Shown: positions 1 to 8,876, counted from the first letter of the stretch. The stretch: DNA of 64,000 nucleotides from Mucilaginibacter corticis (GCF_007558865.1 NZ_VLPK01000003.1:124001-188000), one strand, 5' to 3'. Program-made: numbers and translations. The notes: a model not told the origin generated them from the sequence alone.

Positions 1-459
1 AAATCCATTCTTTTTAAATGCCTCGGCTTTTGATCCGTCAGAATGAAATATCGACTTTACATTCATTTCCGGGCGGATGGCTTCGTTCCAGCCATAAGCG
101 CCTGGTTTTGTTGATAAGGGTGTGATGGTACGCCCGGTAAAAGCTTGGCGCGGCGCATCAGGTAAACCGTAAGTTGTGTAAGCATCAATCAGGCTTGGAT
201 AAATATATTTTCCTTTAAGGTCGACAACAACATATCCCTTCGGGATAGCTGTACCGGCACCTACAGATTCAATTACCCGGTCTTTAATTAATAAAGTGCC
301 GTTCTGAATAGTTTGCTGCGAGTTTACCACTATAGTGGCGTTTGTAAAAGCGTATAACCCCGGGCGGATATCCTGTACGCCATTAACAGGAAAGGTTTGC
401 TGCGCTTTTGAGTAGTTAAGCAAAAGCACAGCAAAACCACAAAGTATAAGTTTCTTCAT
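1..459 (-). CDS. Exported amidohydrolase-like protein, N-terminal part (runs off the window)
   Basis: The first 153 codons of a larger gene, starting at an ATG whose complement is 457-459 and reading left out of the window. Residues 1-20 form a signal peptide (MKKLILCGFA..., ending K-A-Q), so the product is exported. Residues 37-100 resemble the composite beta-sandwich of imidazolonepropionase-like amidohydrolases: 'G-T-L-L-I-K-D-R-V-I-E-S-V-G' followed by 'G-K-Y-I-Y-P-S-L-I-D'. Where this superfamily usually has the metal-binding D-x-H-x-H, this protein reads D-A-Y-T-T (residues 92-96), so both histidines are missing. It may belong to an exported Bacteroidota subgroup with a degenerate N-terminal site; the rest of the gene is needed to tell. 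It is the last visible gene on the minus strand at this end. Confidence 0.75.
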   Translation of the reverse strand, partial: MKKLILCGFAVLLLNYSKAQQTFPVNGVQDIRPGLYAFTNATIVVNSQQTIQNGTLLIKDRVIESVGAGTAIPKGYVVVDLKGKYIYPSLIDAYTTYGLPDAPRQAFTGRTITPLSTKPGAYGWNEAIRPEMNVKSIFHSDGSKAEAFKKNGF

Positions 460-597
460 GTGATTAATTAGGAGTCAGTTAAGTATCACCGAATATAATT
501 GTAAAAAATAAGTTTTTTACGTAGTAACAGAAATGTTAGATAGAGGAAAAACATAGCTACTCAATCAAAAGTAACAGGCAGCCAAATATTTATAAAC

Positions 598-629
598 AAA
601 AAAGACCCGCATTACTGCAGGTCTTTTTT
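598..629 (-). terminator. Terminator of the thrS-infC-rpmI-rplT operon
   Basis: Inverted repeat just downstream of the rplT stop. Arms 598-607 and 620-629 pair, with extra inner pairing. Read on the minus strand the inner mismatch becomes a G-T wobble and the hairpin ends in a run of T, so it fits termination of the minus-strand operon. Confidence 0.8.
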
Positions 630-650
630 ATAATATTTAAAATATACGAC

Positions 651-995
651 TTATTTCACCGCGTCAACCACTGCTTTAAAAGCATCAGGGTTGTTCATAG
701 CTAAATCAGCTAATACTTTACGATTTAAACCAATGTTTTTAGCGGCTAATTTACCCATTAATTGTGAGTAAGATATTCCGTGCTGACGGGCACCTGCGTT
801 GATACGCTGGATCCATAAAGCTCTAAATTCTCTTTTCTTGGTTTTACGGTCGCGGTAGGCGTATTGTAAACCTTTTTCTACTGTGTTTTTAGCAACGGTG
901 TAAACCTTGCTGCGTGATCCCCAATAACCTTTGGCGAGGATCATGATCCTTTTTCTGCGTCTTCTCGACGCTACGGCGTTAACTGAACGTGGCAT
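651..995 (-). CDS. rplT: 50S ribosomal protein L20
   Basis: Ribosomal protein L20, 114 residues, the usual length. It binds 23S rRNA early in large-subunit assembly. The basic N-terminus ([18 protein letters not shown]...) followed by '[15 protein letters not shown]' and '[20 protein letters not shown]' is the family signature. It is the last gene of the conserved order thrS-infC-rpmI-rplT, 74 bp after rpmI, with a terminator right behind it. In Firmicutes and enterobacteria L20 can repress its own operon through an mRNA structure. The leader between infC and rpmI here is short (73 bp) and I saw no clear mimic of the L20 rRNA site. Confidence 0.98.
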   Translation of the reverse strand: MPRSVNAVASRRRRKRIMILAKGYWGSRSKVYTVAKNTVEKGLQYAYRDRKTKKREFRALWIQRINAGARQHGISYSQLMGKLAAKNIGLNRKVLADLAMNNPDAFKAVVDAVK

Positions 996-1069
996 TTTGT
1001 TTGTTTTTTGGTAGTGAGTGTCTTTAAAAGATCTTTAATACTCTAATACCTGGTTAATTAATTTGTTAA

Positions 1070-1270
1070 TTACTTTCCGATTGCAAGCATACGTTTTACG
1101 TTACCCATATCAGCATCAGAAACTAAACTGGTGTGAGTTAGGTTACGCTTACGTTTTGTAGACATCTTGGTTAAGATGTGGCTTTTGTATGCGTTCTTTC
1201 TTGCAATTTTACCGGTTCCAGTAAGCTTAAAACGCTTTTTAGCACTGGAATTGGTTTTCATTTTTGGCAT
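1070..1270 (-). CDS. rpmI: 50S ribosomal protein L35
   Basis: Ribosomal protein L35, 66 residues, a very basic small protein of the large subunit. The N-terminal '[22 protein letters not shown]' pattern, with lysines and arginines around a T-G-T-G turn, is typical. The C-terminal '[17 protein letters not shown]' segment also matches the family. It lies between infC (73 bp upstream) and rplT (74 bp downstream) on the same strand, so it is probably co-transcribed with both. Start is an ATG. Confidence 0.98.
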   Translation of the reverse strand: MPKMKTNSSAKKRFKLTGTGKIARKNAYKSHILTKMSTKRKRNLTHTSLVSDADMGNVKRMLAIGK

Positions 1271-1343
1271 ATCCGTTATTTATTTGTGTTAGTTACCTGC
1301 GTTATCTCAACGCGTTATCTTTATGTGCAACAGCACGTTATAA

Positions 1344-1910
1344 TTACTTTTTAGCTCCTTTTGAGGCTACGGTTAAAAACATCCGCTTTCCTTCCAGTTT
1401 TGGCAACTGCTCAACTTTGCCTACTTCTTCTAAAGCCTGTGCAAAACGCAGTAACAATATTTCGCCCTGCTCTTTGTAAACAATAGCACGGCCTTTAAAA
1501 TGTACGTATGCCCTAACCTTTTCGCCGGCTTCTAAAAATTTGGTAGCATGCTTTAATTTAAAATCAAAGTCATGGTCATCAGTATTAGGGCCGAAGCGAA
1601 TTTCTTTTATAACTGTTTGCTTGGCATTGCTCTTTATCTCTTTAAGCTTTTTCTTTTGTTCGTAAATAAACTTGTTATAGTCAGTTACTTTACAAACCGG
1701 CGGAACGGCGTTTGGAGATATCTCTACCAGGTCTAATTCCTGCTCTTCGGCAATAGCCAAAGCATCTTTTAGGGAATAAACACCCTGTTCTACATTGTCG
1801 CCTACTAAACGAACTTCTGCAGCCCTGATAAATTGATTAATGTTGTGTTCGGCTTCTTTTTTCTTGAAAGGAAGCCTTGGTCCTCTGTTGAAGGGTTTGT
1901 TTAATGCCAA
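1344..1910 (-). CDS. infC: Translation initiation factor IF-3 (TTG start)
   Basis: IF-3 binds the 30S subunit, prevents premature 50S joining and proofreads start codons. The product is 188 residues: an N-terminal domain around residues 22-90 ([15 protein letters not shown]) and a C-terminal domain with '[31 protein letters not shown]' features. No ATG precedes the conserved core. The only plausible initiator is a TTG (complement of 1908-1910), one base after the thrS stop; an in-frame TAA lies four codons further upstream. Escherichia coli infC starts with AUU, which lets IF-3 repress its own synthesis, so a weak start here may serve the same purpose (inference). Coupling to thrS translation is likely. 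Confidence 0.95.
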   Translation of the reverse strand: MALNKPFNRGPRLPFKKKEAEHNINQFIRAAEVRLVGDNVEQGVYSLKDALAIAEEQELDLVEISPNAVPPVCKVTDYNKFIYEQKKKLKEIKSNAKQTVIKEIRFGPNTDDHDFDFKLKHATKFLEAGEKVRAYVHFKGRAIVYKEQGEILLLRFAQALEEVGKVEQLPKLEGKRMFLTVASKGAKK

Positions 1911-1911
1911 G

Positions 1912-3837
1912 TTATACGGTTATTTCTTTAATTATTTGTTTTTTAAATTCTTCTATACTCATTCTTCCCAAGTCGCCCTGACCATGTTTACGAACAGAAA
2001 CAAAGTTTTCTTCTGCTTCTTTTTCGCCTACAATCAGCATATATGGGATCTTTTTGACTTCGGCATCACGGATCTTTCGACCAATTTTTTCATCCCTAAA
2101 GTCAATCAGCCCGCAAATATCGGAATCTTTTAACTCATCTGAAAGTTTTTTTGCATATTCTTCATATTTTTCAGAGATAGGCAGGATAATAAATTGTTCG
2201 GGCGATAACCAAAGCGGGAAATTACCGGCACAATGCTCAATTAACACAGCCACAAATCGTTCCAGTGAGCCAAATGGCGCGCGGTGGATCATTACCGGGC
2301 GGTGTTTCATGTTGTCGCTTCCGGTATATTCTAACTCGAAACGTTCAGGCAGGTTATAATCAACCTGGATAGTGCCTAATTGCCATTTACGGCCAAGAGC
2401 ATCCTTCACCATAAAATCAAGCTTAGGACCGTAAAACGCGGCTTCGCCTAATTCAACTACAGTTTTTAAACCCTTTTCGTCAGCAGCTTCAATGATAGCG
2501 CTTTCTGCAAGCGCCCAGTTCTCGTCGGTACCAATGTATTTGGCCTTATTTTCCGGGTCGCGAAGCGATACCTGCGCAGTATAATCTTCAAAGCCCAAAG
2601 CTTTGAATACATACAATACCAGGTCTATCACCTTCATAAATTCTTCTTTCACCTGGTCGGGACGGCAAAATAAATGCGCGTCGTCCTGTGTAAATCCGCG
2701 TACGCGGGTTAAACCATGCAGTTCACCGCTTTGCTCATAACGGTATACAGTACCAAACTCGGCCAAACGAACCGGAAGGTCTTTGTATGACCGTGGTTTT
2801 GTTTTGTAGATCTCGCAATGGTGCGGGCAGTTCATCGGTTTTAAGAAGAACTCCTCTCCTTCCTGCGGAGTTTTTATCGGCTGGAAAGAGTCGGCACCAT
2901 ATTTTTCATAGTGGCCTGAGGTTACATATAGATTTTTATGACCTATGTGCGGAGTGATCACCTGCTCATAACCCGCTTTAACCTGCGCTTTTTGTAGGAA
3001 ACTTGCCAGGCGTTCGCGCAAGGCAGTGCCTTTTGGTAACCACAAAGGCAGGCCCATGCCTACTTTCTCTGAGAAAGCAAACAGTTCCAGTTCTTTACCC
3101 AGCTTACGGTGATCGCGTTTCTTAGCTTCTTCCAGCAAATGCAGGTAATCTGTTAACTCGCTTGCTTTGGGGAATGTTACGCCATAAATACGGGTTAGCT
3201 GCTTACGGCTTTCGTCGCCGCGCCAGTAAGCGCCGGCAACGCTCATTAACTTAACAGCCTTTATGAAACCAGTGTTAGGGATGTGCGGCCCGCGGCAAAG
3301 GTCGGTGAAGTTACCCTGTGTATAAAAAGTGATCGAGCCGTCAGGCAGGTCCTTGATCAGGTCCAACTTGTACTCATCATCCTTTTCAGTAAAATAAGTT
3401 ATAGCATCAGCCTTTGAAACAGGTGTGCGGACAAATGTTTCTTTAGTTTTTGCTAGCTCAATGATCTTATCTTCAATTTTCTTGAACTCCTCTGACGAAA
3501 ATTCGCGGTCGCCAAAATCTACATCATAGTAAAAGCCGGTTTCAATAGCCGGGCCGATACCAAATTTTGTTCCCGGGTATAAGGCCTCAAGCGCCTCAGC
3601 CATTAAGTGAGCAGACGAATGCCAAAAAGTTGATTTACCTTGTGTATCGTTCCAGGTTAACAGTTTTACGTGCGCGTCTTTTTCAATCGCGCGGCTTGCG
3701 TCCCAAACCTGGCCGTCAACTTCGGCTGCTAATACGTTACGGGCTAAGCCTTCAGAGATCGACAGTGCGATCTCCATGGCAGTGATCCCTGCGTCATACT
3801 GACGTACGGACCCATCGGGTAGTGTAATATTAATCAT
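1912..3837 (-). CDS. thrS: Threonyl-tRNA synthetase
   Basis: Charges tRNA-Thr with threonine in the cytoplasm. The 641-residue length is normal for the bacterial enzyme. In order: a TGS domain (residues 1-61), an editing domain with the H-x-x-x-H motif at H73/H77 and '[10 protein letters not shown]', a class II catalytic core with the zinc cysteine in '[11 protein letters not shown]' and motif 2 around '[22 protein letters not shown]', and a C-terminal anticodon-binding domain. First gene of the operon with infC, rpmI and rplT. The 129 bp upstream holds a small hairpin at 3877-3896 that may be a leader operator. ATG start at 3837. Confidence 0.98.
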   Translation of the reverse strand: MINITLPDGSVRQYDAGITAMEIALSISEGLARNVLAAEVDGQVWDASRAIEKDAHVKLLTWNDTQGKSTFWHSSAHLMAEALEALYPGTKFGIGPAIETGFYYDVDFGDREFSSEEFKKIEDKIIELAKTKETFVRTPVSKADAITYFTEKDDEYKLDLIKDLPDGSITFYTQGNFTDLCRGPHIPNTGFIKAVKLMSVAGAYWRGDESRKQLTRIYGVTFPKASELTDYLHLLEEAKKRDHRKLGKELELFAFSEKVGMGLPLWLPKGTALRERLASFLQKAQVKAGYEQVITPHIGHKNLYVTSGHYEKYGADSFQPIKTPQEGEEFFLKPMNCPHHCEIYKTKPRSYKDLPVRLAEFGTVYRYEQSGELHGLTRVRGFTQDDAHLFCRPDQVKEEFMKVIDLVLYVFKALGFEDYTAQVSLRDPENKAKYIGTDENWALAESAIIEAADEKGLKTVVELGEAAFYGPKLDFMVKDALGRKWQLGTIQVDYNLPERFELEYTGSDNMKHRPVMIHRAPFGSLERFVAVLIEHCAGNFPLWLSPEQFIILPISEKYEEYAKKLSDELKDSDICGLIDFRDEKIGRKIRDAEVKKIPYMLIVGEKEAEENFVSVRKHGQGDLGRMSIEEFKKQIIKEITV

Positions 3838-3876
3838 CTACAACTATGATTTAAAGTTTATAAAATTACGTTTTGC

Positions 3877-3896
3877 GGTCACCTACGTGTGTGACC
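3877..3896 (-). promoter_or_regulatory. Inverted repeat in the thrS leader, possible operator hairpin
   Basis: On the minus strand it reads GGTCAC-ACACGTAG-GTGACC: a perfect 6-bp stem with an 8-nt loop, 39 nt before the thrS ATG. The loop contains CGT, equal to one tRNA-Thr anticodon. E. coli ThrRS represses its own mRNA by binding leader hairpins that mimic the tRNA-Thr anticodon arm. Whether this hairpin works that way is inference; it could equally be a protein-binding palindrome. Confidence 0.35.
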
Positions 3897-3966
3897 TGTT
3901 ATTTGTGTGCGAATTTACAATAATTTTAGAATTATAATGGCTCTTATAACGGTATAGTTAAACAGC

Positions 3967-4194
3967 CTATCGTAATTTCTTTTCGTAATGCTCCCTTACA
4001 TGCCGATTGATATACGTAGTTAACCCAACCCCTTTCTCAGCCAGTATTTTCATCTCGGCAATAGCAGCGGGGCCGGCACTTTTATTGGTATAAACATAAA
4101 CCGACCCATCCCTGAATTTTACACTAATGCTGTCGGCCTCTGTTTCGTAGGCAATTACTCCTGTATCAAGATCAGCCGATCTATACTTTTTCAT
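3967..4194 (-). CDS. Small KTSC-like protein
   Basis: 75-residue cytoplasmic protein. The central part reads 'D-S-I-S-V-K-F-R-D-G-S-V-Y-V-Y', then an alpha-helical stretch, then 'G-V-G-L-T-T-Y-I-N-R-H-V'. This layout resembles KTSC-type single-domain proteins (a strand pair with F-x-x-G-x-x-Y-x-Y, then a helix ending in S/T-x-x-x-I), whose role is unknown or nucleic-acid related; the match is weak. I chose the ATG at 4194 (MKKYRSADLD) because the longer reading frame starts with TTG at 4215 and adds only seven residues. It is divergent from the GH2 gene at 4354. Codon use looks native. Confidence 0.65.
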   Translation of the reverse strand: MKKYRSADLDTGVIAYETEADSISVKFRDGSVYVYTNKSAGPAAIAEMKILAEKGVGLTTYINRHVREHYEKKLR

Positions 4195-4353
4195 ATCTAT
4201 CGTGTAGCAAATCAATTGCCAAATAATCTTTGTTATGACTTAACGGACTGTAAATGTCTTTAGATAATGGTAAGGCATCAGCAGTGCGGTTTCTTAAAAA
4301 GTTTATTTACTTTTAGCGCAATTAATCAACCTGATAACTTCCTGTTTTAACTT

Positions 4354-6591
4354 ATGAATCTGAAAAAAGTATTTACTTTATTGCTCTGTACCGGATTTTC
4401 GTCCGCGTTATTTGCCCAAACCTGGCAGCCTAAAACCGCTCCGTTAATGAGCAAGTTTGCCAAGGACGTAAACCCCGATCATGTATTGCCCGAATATCCG
4501 CGCCCTCAACTGGTGCGTAAAGAATGGCTTAACCTTAACGGCATCTGGCAATACCAGCCCGGCGCTGCCGGCGACGCGTTGCCTACCGGCAAACTAACCA
4601 AAACTATCCTTGTTCCATTCCCGGTTGAGTCGGCCTTGTCTGGTGTAAGAGAACATCATGACCGTTTATGGTATCGACGCAGCTTTACTGTACCCGCAGC
4701 CTGGAAAGGCAAGAACGTTATTTTACATTTCGGCGCAGTTGATTTTGAGTCGGAGGTATTTGTAAACGGCAAAAGCTTTGGTATACACAAAGGCGGTTAT
4801 GACCCGTTTGCGTATGATGTTACGGCCGCCCTGAAAGGTACAGGCCCCCAAGAACTTACCGTACGTGTTTACGATCCAACTGATAACGGGGGCTATCCGC
4901 GCGGCAAGCAAACGTTAAATCCGCAGGGAATAATGTACACATCTGTTACCGGTATCTGGCAAACAGTTTGGGCCGAGCCCGTTGCTAAAACCAGCATCAG
5001 CGAGATCAAGATCGTTCCGGACGTTGATAACTCAGCTGTTAAGCTAACTGTTAATACAACAGGTAATGCCGCAGGTGCATCGGTTTCGGTAAAGGTAAAA
5101 GATGGCAACAACGTGATTAGCACGGTATCTATAAAACCTAATGTTGAAACCAGCGTTAAGGTGGCTAATCCTAAACTGTGGTTGCCCGATAGCCCGTTCC
5201 TTTATAACTTAGATATCGCGCTAAACAAAGGCGGCGCAAGCACTGACGCGGTATCCAGCTATTTTGGTATGCGTAAGATCTCTGTTCAAGAAGAAGGCGG
5301 CTTTAAAAAACTGTATCTGAATAATAAATTTCTGTTCCAGTTAGGCCCGTTAGACCAGGGCTTCTGGCCTGATGGCGGCTACACTGCCCCTACCGACGCA
5401 GCCTTAAAGTACGACCTGGAAATGATCAAGAAATTTGGTTATAACATGGTGCGTAAGCACATTAAATATGAGCCTTATCGCTGGTATTACTGGGCAGATA
5501 AGCTGGGACTATTGGTTTGGCAGGATATGCCTTCGCCAAATTCATATACCGAGCATGTGCCTCCTGTTGACACTGCCGAGTTCAGGTCTGAATTAACCCG
5601 TTTGATCAAAACCCACTGGAACTCGCCAAGTATTGTAACCTGGGTGATATTTAATGAAGCACAGGCACAGCATAATACAGCAGGCTTAGTAAGCATGGTA
5701 CATAAGCTTGACCCGTCGCGTTTAATTAACCAGGCCAGTGGTGGTAACCACTTTGGTGTTGGTGACTTTCTGGATATCCACAGTTATCCGCCACCGGCAG
5801 TACCTTTCAGCAAGACACAGGTTTTGGCCTGCGGTGAATACGGTGGTATCGGTTTCATCATCCCAGATCATACCTGGAAAGTTGGTGACACCTATATCAT
5901 GATCAACAACAAAAATGATTATACCGATCTGTACAATAAGTTTGCAGACGACTTAACGCTTTATAAAACCAACATGGGTTTAAGTGCAGCGGTTTACACA
6001 GAAATTACCGATGTTGAAGTTGAGTTAAATGGTTTACTAACTTATGATCGCGAGGTGATTAAAGGTGATATCGATAAGATCTACGCGGCAAATTATAAGG
6101 TGATCCATGACAACCTTTATATTAAAGAGGTTTTACCATCATCACAAAAACAAGCCCGCGAGTGGAAATACACCACTGACGAACCGCAAGGCGAATGGTT
6201 TCAAACCGCGTTTAACGATGCATCATGGAAAACAGGACCGGCTGGTTTTGGCAGCAAAGGTACACCGGGCGGTAACATAAAAACCAACTGGACTACAGAC
6301 AACATTTGGCTGCGCCAGGAATTTACATTGGGTAACCTGACAGCCGAACAAAAAGATAAACTGGTGTTGTACGTTCACCATGATGAGGATTGCGAAGTTT
6401 ATATCAATGGTGTTAAAGCTGCCGCTATCAGCGGATATTCATCTGCCTATACCGTAGTGCCAATGAATGCCGAAGGCAAAGCCGCAATTAAAACCAACGG
6501 CAAAAACATTATAGCTATTCACTGTAAACAAACGGTTGGTGGCCAATATATCGATGCCGGGCTTTCAATACTTAGCAAAACTAAGCTATAA
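4354..6591 (+). CDS. Secreted glycoside hydrolase family 2 enzyme
   Basis: Exported GH2 retaining glycosidase (beta-galactosidase/beta-glucuronidase/beta-mannosidase superfamily), 745 residues. Residues 1-21 are a signal peptide ending L-F-A before Q-T-W. Next come the jelly-roll sugar-binding domain ('LNLNGIWQY', 'LWYRRSFTVP'), an immunoglobulin-like domain (about 215-310) and the TIM barrel from about 320. The acid/base is E435 in 'WVIFNEAQ' and the nucleophile E495 in 'CGEYGG'. The last 130 residues ('EWKYTTDEPQ', 'YVHHDEDCEVYINGV') look like an added carbohydrate-binding beta-sandwich. Substrate specificity cannot be read from the sequence. It stands alone, divergent from the KTSC-like gene, with a strong terminator behind it. 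A TACTTTTA element upstream may be its -7 box. Confidence 0.92.
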   Translation: MNLKKVFTLLLCTGFSSALFAQTWQPKTAPLMSKFAKDVNPDHVLPEYPRPQLVRKEWLNLNGIWQYQPGAAGDALPTGKLTKTILVPFPVESALSGVREHHDRLWYRRSFTVPAAWKGKNVILHFGAVDFESEVFVNGKSFGIHKGGYDPFAYDVTAALKGTGPQELTVRVYDPTDNGGYPRGKQTLNPQGIMYTSVTGIWQTVWAEPVAKTSISEIKIVPDVDNSAVKLTVNTTGNAAGASVSVKVKDGNNVISTVSIKPNVETSVKVANPKLWLPDSPFLYNLDIALNKGGASTDAVSSYFGMRKISVQEEGGFKKLYLNNKFLFQLGPLDQGFWPDGGYTAPTDAALKYDLEMIKKFGYNMVRKHIKYEPYRWYYWADKLGLLVWQDMPSPNSYTEHVPPVDTAEFRSELTRLIKTHWNSPSIVTWVIFNEAQAQHNTAGLVSMVHKLDPSRLINQASGGNHFGVGDFLDIHSYPPPAVPFSKTQVLACGEYGGIGFIIPDHTWKVGDTYIMINNKNDYTDLYNKFADDLTLYKTNMGLSAAVYTEITDVEVELNGLLTYDREVIKGDIDKIYAANYKVIHDNLYIKEVLPSSQKQAREWKYTTDEPQGEWFQTAFNDASWKTGPAGFGSKGTPGGNIKTNWTTDNIWLRQEFTLGNLTAEQKDKLVLYVHHDEDCEVYINGVKAAAISGYSSAYTVVPMNAEGKAAIKTNGKNIIAIHCKQTVGGQYIDAGLSILSKTKL

Positions 6592-6616
6592 TAAGGCTAT
6601 TAACTATAATATAAAC

Positions 6617-6650
6617 AAAGAGGCTGTCTCAAAAGTGAGACAGCCTCTTT
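6617..6650. terminator. Bidirectional terminator, perfect 15-bp stem
   Basis: Arms 6617-6631 and 6636-6650 are perfectly complementary with a 4-nt loop, starting in AAA and ending in TTT. It lies between the convergent GH2 gene and the DUF4468 gene, so it can serve both. Confidence 0.9.
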
Positions 6651-6668
6651 ATATTTTAAAGTTTACCG

Positions 6669-7265
6669 TTAAAAATTATCAGCATCATTCAGATTATCAG
6701 CATCACTTACGGTTTGATTTATTGATGACATGATATTGCCAGCCAAAACATTTAAGCTTTGAAGTGCTCTTTTCGATTGATTTTTGTTAAAAGGGTTTAC
6801 ACCACCCGATAAAGCAAGGTCGGTTTTATTGCCGAGCAAATAATTCATTAACTTTTCCGCATAAAGTAAGTTTTTCACCTTGTTCGTATCTTCAGTTTCA
6901 ATAACAATATTGTAGATGCGTGTTCGATATCTGCCATTTTTGCAATCTATCTGAATAGTCATATCGACATCGTAATCCCGTTCCATTTCTAATATACTTT
7001 TAAATGTCAACAATTCCCGCCCATTGCCAACAACACGCCCAATAACATCGTCCTGAATTTGGATACTTTTAGTATTTTTATAATGCTTTATAAACCACAA
7101 TTGGGCATTGCCAAACAGTTGTACATTTGATTTACCCGGCGCGCTAAAAACTTTTTGATACATGACATCTCCGTTGATAAAAGGTGTATTTAAACCAACA
7201 GTGTCTTTTTGTGCAAATGTAGTCTTGGCAAATAGTATAAATATTAATAGCGGTAGCTTTTTCAT
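6669..7265 (-). CDS. DUF4468 domain-containing exported protein (copy 1)
   Basis: 198 residues with a signal peptide (MKKLPLLIFILFAKTTFA, cleavage before Q). Residues 33-150 match the DUF4468 layout (predicted TBP-like fold): 'G-D-V-M-Y-Q-K-V-F', 'N-A-Q-L-W-F-I-K-H-Y', 'D-D-V-I-G-R-V-V-G-N-G', 'I-Q-I-D-C-K-N-G-R-Y-R-T-R-I-Y-N-I'. The function of the family is unknown; members are exported and common in Bacteroidota. The C-terminal 'S-I-N-Q-T-V' motif also occurs in copy 2, and the last dozen residues here are an acidic D-A-D-N-L-N-D-A-D-N repeat. It is a tandem paralog of the gene at 7468, with its own leader containing an 11-bp inverted repeat. Confidence 0.85.
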   Translation of the reverse strand: MKKLPLLIFILFAKTTFAQKDTVGLNTPFINGDVMYQKVFSAPGKSNVQLFGNAQLWFIKHYKNTKSIQIQDDVIGRVVGNGRELLTFKSILEMERDYDVDMTIQIDCKNGRYRTRIYNIVIETEDTNKVKNLLYAEKLMNYLLGNKTDLALSGGVNPFNKNQSKRALQSLNVLAGNIMSSINQTVSDADNLNDADNF

Positions 7266-7311
7266 GGGTGATGATTAGGTTGAAGAATTAAGGCGTTTTA
7301 ACTTTGACAGC

Positions 7312-7336
7312 AGCTGTTAAACTTCGTTTAACAGCT
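7312..7336. repeat. 11-bp inverted repeat upstream of DUF4468 copy 1
   Basis: Arms AGCTGTTAAAC (7312-7322) and GTTTAACAGCT (7326-7336) are perfect, spaced by 3 nt, 47 nt before the start at 7265. A related, imperfect 'tgttaaacgaa' segment lies upstream of copy 2 (about 8090-8120). Could be an operator or an RNA hairpin. Confidence 0.6.
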
Positions 7337-7344
7337 TTGAAAAT

Positions 7345-7378
7345 AAAAAAAAGATGAAATTGAACTAACAATTTCATC
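7345..7378 (-). terminator. Terminator of DUF4468 copy 2
   Basis: Perfect 10-bp hairpin (arms 7353-7362 and 7369-7378, loop of 6), followed on the minus strand by eight T (7352-7345). Intrinsic terminator of the gene at 7468-8043. Confidence 0.85.
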
Positions 7379-7467
7379 GTTATGAATAGTCTTAAAATAC
7401 TTGTCAGATTCTATCTGGCTTAAGAATATTATTGTATAAATTATGACAATAAACCAAATCCGGTTAA

Positions 7468-8043
7468 TTATTTGCCGGTCATAGTCTGATTAATAGATGC
7501 CATAACGTTATCAATTAAACCATTTAATTTACCAAGTGCTCTCTTTGAATTATTTTTGTTAAAAGGAACCGGGTTATAACCTTCGGCATTTTTAACCTTT
7601 TGGCCTAAAATATAATTCATCATATCTTCTGCTTTACAAAACTCTCTTTCTTTGGTGGGATCACTTTGGTAACCGTAAACAATGTTATATATACGTACAT
7701 TATAACCGCCGTCTTTACTATCAATTTGGATCATCATTTTTACCTTACAATCAACATCCGTACTGAACGGGCCATCAAACGTTAAAAATTCAGTACCATT
7801 GCCTATAACTTTCCCTGTTGGCTTGTCTTTAGTTTCAATTCCTTCGGCGCTTTTATAACGCTTTACAAACCACGATTCAGAATTGCTGTAAAGTTGATCT
7901 GCTGATTGGCCCGCTACGTTGTAGGACTTTTCGTAAACAATTTCGCCGTTTTTAAATGGGACATTCGGCATCTCGAGCTTCTTTTTTTGAGCGAATGTAA
8001 TTTGGCTGATCAGTACAAATGTTAGTAAAAATAACTTTCTCAT
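7468..8043 (-). CDS. DUF4468 domain-containing exported protein (copy 2)
   Basis: 191 residues with a signal peptide (MRKLFLLTFVLISQITFA, cleavage before Q). The same domain as the gene at 6669: 'F-K-N-G-E-I-V-Y-E-K-S-Y', 'S-E-S-W-F-V-K-R-Y-K', 'G-K-V-I-G-N-G-T-E-F-L-T-F', 'I-Q-I-D-S-K-D-G-G-Y-N-V-R-I-Y-N-I-V'. The two copies align over their whole length, including a shared 'P-F-N-K-N-x-S-K-R-A-L' segment. They are therefore a tandem duplication that has diverged widely and is old. It has its own terminator at 7345-7378, so the copies are separate transcription units. Function unknown. Confidence 0.85.
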   Translation of the reverse strand: MRKLFLLTFVLISQITFAQKKKLEMPNVPFKNGEIVYEKSYNVAGQSADQLYSNSESWFVKRYKSAEGIETKDKPTGKVIGNGTEFLTFDGPFSTDVDCKVKMMIQIDSKDGGYNVRIYNIVYGYQSDPTKEREFCKAEDMMNYILGQKVKNAEGYNPVPFNKNNSKRALGKLNGLIDNVMASINQTMTGK

Positions 8044-8135
8044 AAATGATTAATTAAGGTAATATTTATAATTGGCTGCCGCTGTTATGGCTAATGATTT
8101 AATTCGTTTAACATAACGAAAATTTATTTAAAACA

Positions 8136-8864
8136 TTATACATTACCCCAACCATTTGCTAGTACATCGGCAAGGTGCATGGTTTTAATGGGCAAGCTGT
8201 TTTTGTCGATGTAGCTTTGCAGGTGTAACAGGCAGGAAGCATCGGTCGAAATAATGTAATCCGCTTCAACACCAAGTGCATAGTCTACTTTCTGTTGTGC
8301 CATAGCGCTTGATATAGCGTCAAACTTAACCGTGAATGTACCACCAAAACCACAACAGGTATCGCCCTGCGGCAGGTCGACCAGTTCAAGGCCTAAAACT
8401 TTTGATAATAATTGACGAGGTTCCTGTTTGAGCTGGCATTCGCGCAAAGCTGCACAGCTATCATGATAAACAGCACGGCCATCCAGTTCGGCACCGAAGT
8501 AATCAAACTGTAAGATATTCACTAAAAAGTCTGACAGTTCATAAATATTGCCTTGTATGGTTCTGCATTTGTTATGAATAACTGTATTAGTGAACAAGTC
8601 GTTATAATAGTTCTTAACCATACCTGTGCACGATGCTGATGGCGTTACAATAACGCTATCGTCCGAAAATCCATTCAGAAATTTACTGCCTACTTCTTTG
8701 GCATCGTCCCAAAAACCGGCATTGAAAGCGGGCTGCCCGCAGCAAGTCTGATCCGGATTATATTCAACAACACAGCCTGCCTTTTCAAGTAACTTGGCCG
8801 TATTAAAAGCAGTTTCGGGAAATAACTGGTCTATGAAACAAGGAATAAATAGTTCAGTCTTCAT
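8136..8864 (-). CDS. lutA: LutA-like (Fe-S)-binding protein with two CCG domains
   Basis: 242 residues matching LutA/YkgE, the small subunit of the LutABC L-lactate oxidation system. Two CCG (cysteine-rich) domains are visible: 'C-C-G-Q-P-A-F' near residue 41 preceded by 'I-P-C-F', and 'C-C-G-F-G-G-T-F' near residue 165 preceded by 'H-D-S-C-A-A-L-R-E-C'. Each pair of segments can bind a cubane-type or non-cubane iron-sulfur cluster. LutB and LutC normally sit next to LutA; here the neighbours are two UMF1-family transporters 12 bp upstream on the same strand, so this gene is an orphan in the window. It may partner LutB/LutC encoded elsewhere. Confidence 0.85.
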   Translation of the reverse strand: MKTELFIPCFIDQLFPETAFNTAKLLEKAGCVVEYNPDQTCCGQPAFNAGFWDDAKEVGSKFLNGFSDDSVIVTPSASCTGMVKNYYNDLFTNTVIHNKCRTIQGNIYELSDFLVNILQFDYFGAELDGRAVYHDSCAALRECQLKQEPRQLLSKVLGLELVDLPQGDTCCGFGGTFTVKFDAISSAMAQQKVDYALGVEADYIISTDASCLLHLQSYIDKNSLPIKTMHLADVLANGWGNV

Positions 8865-8876
8865 TGGCCGCTAATT

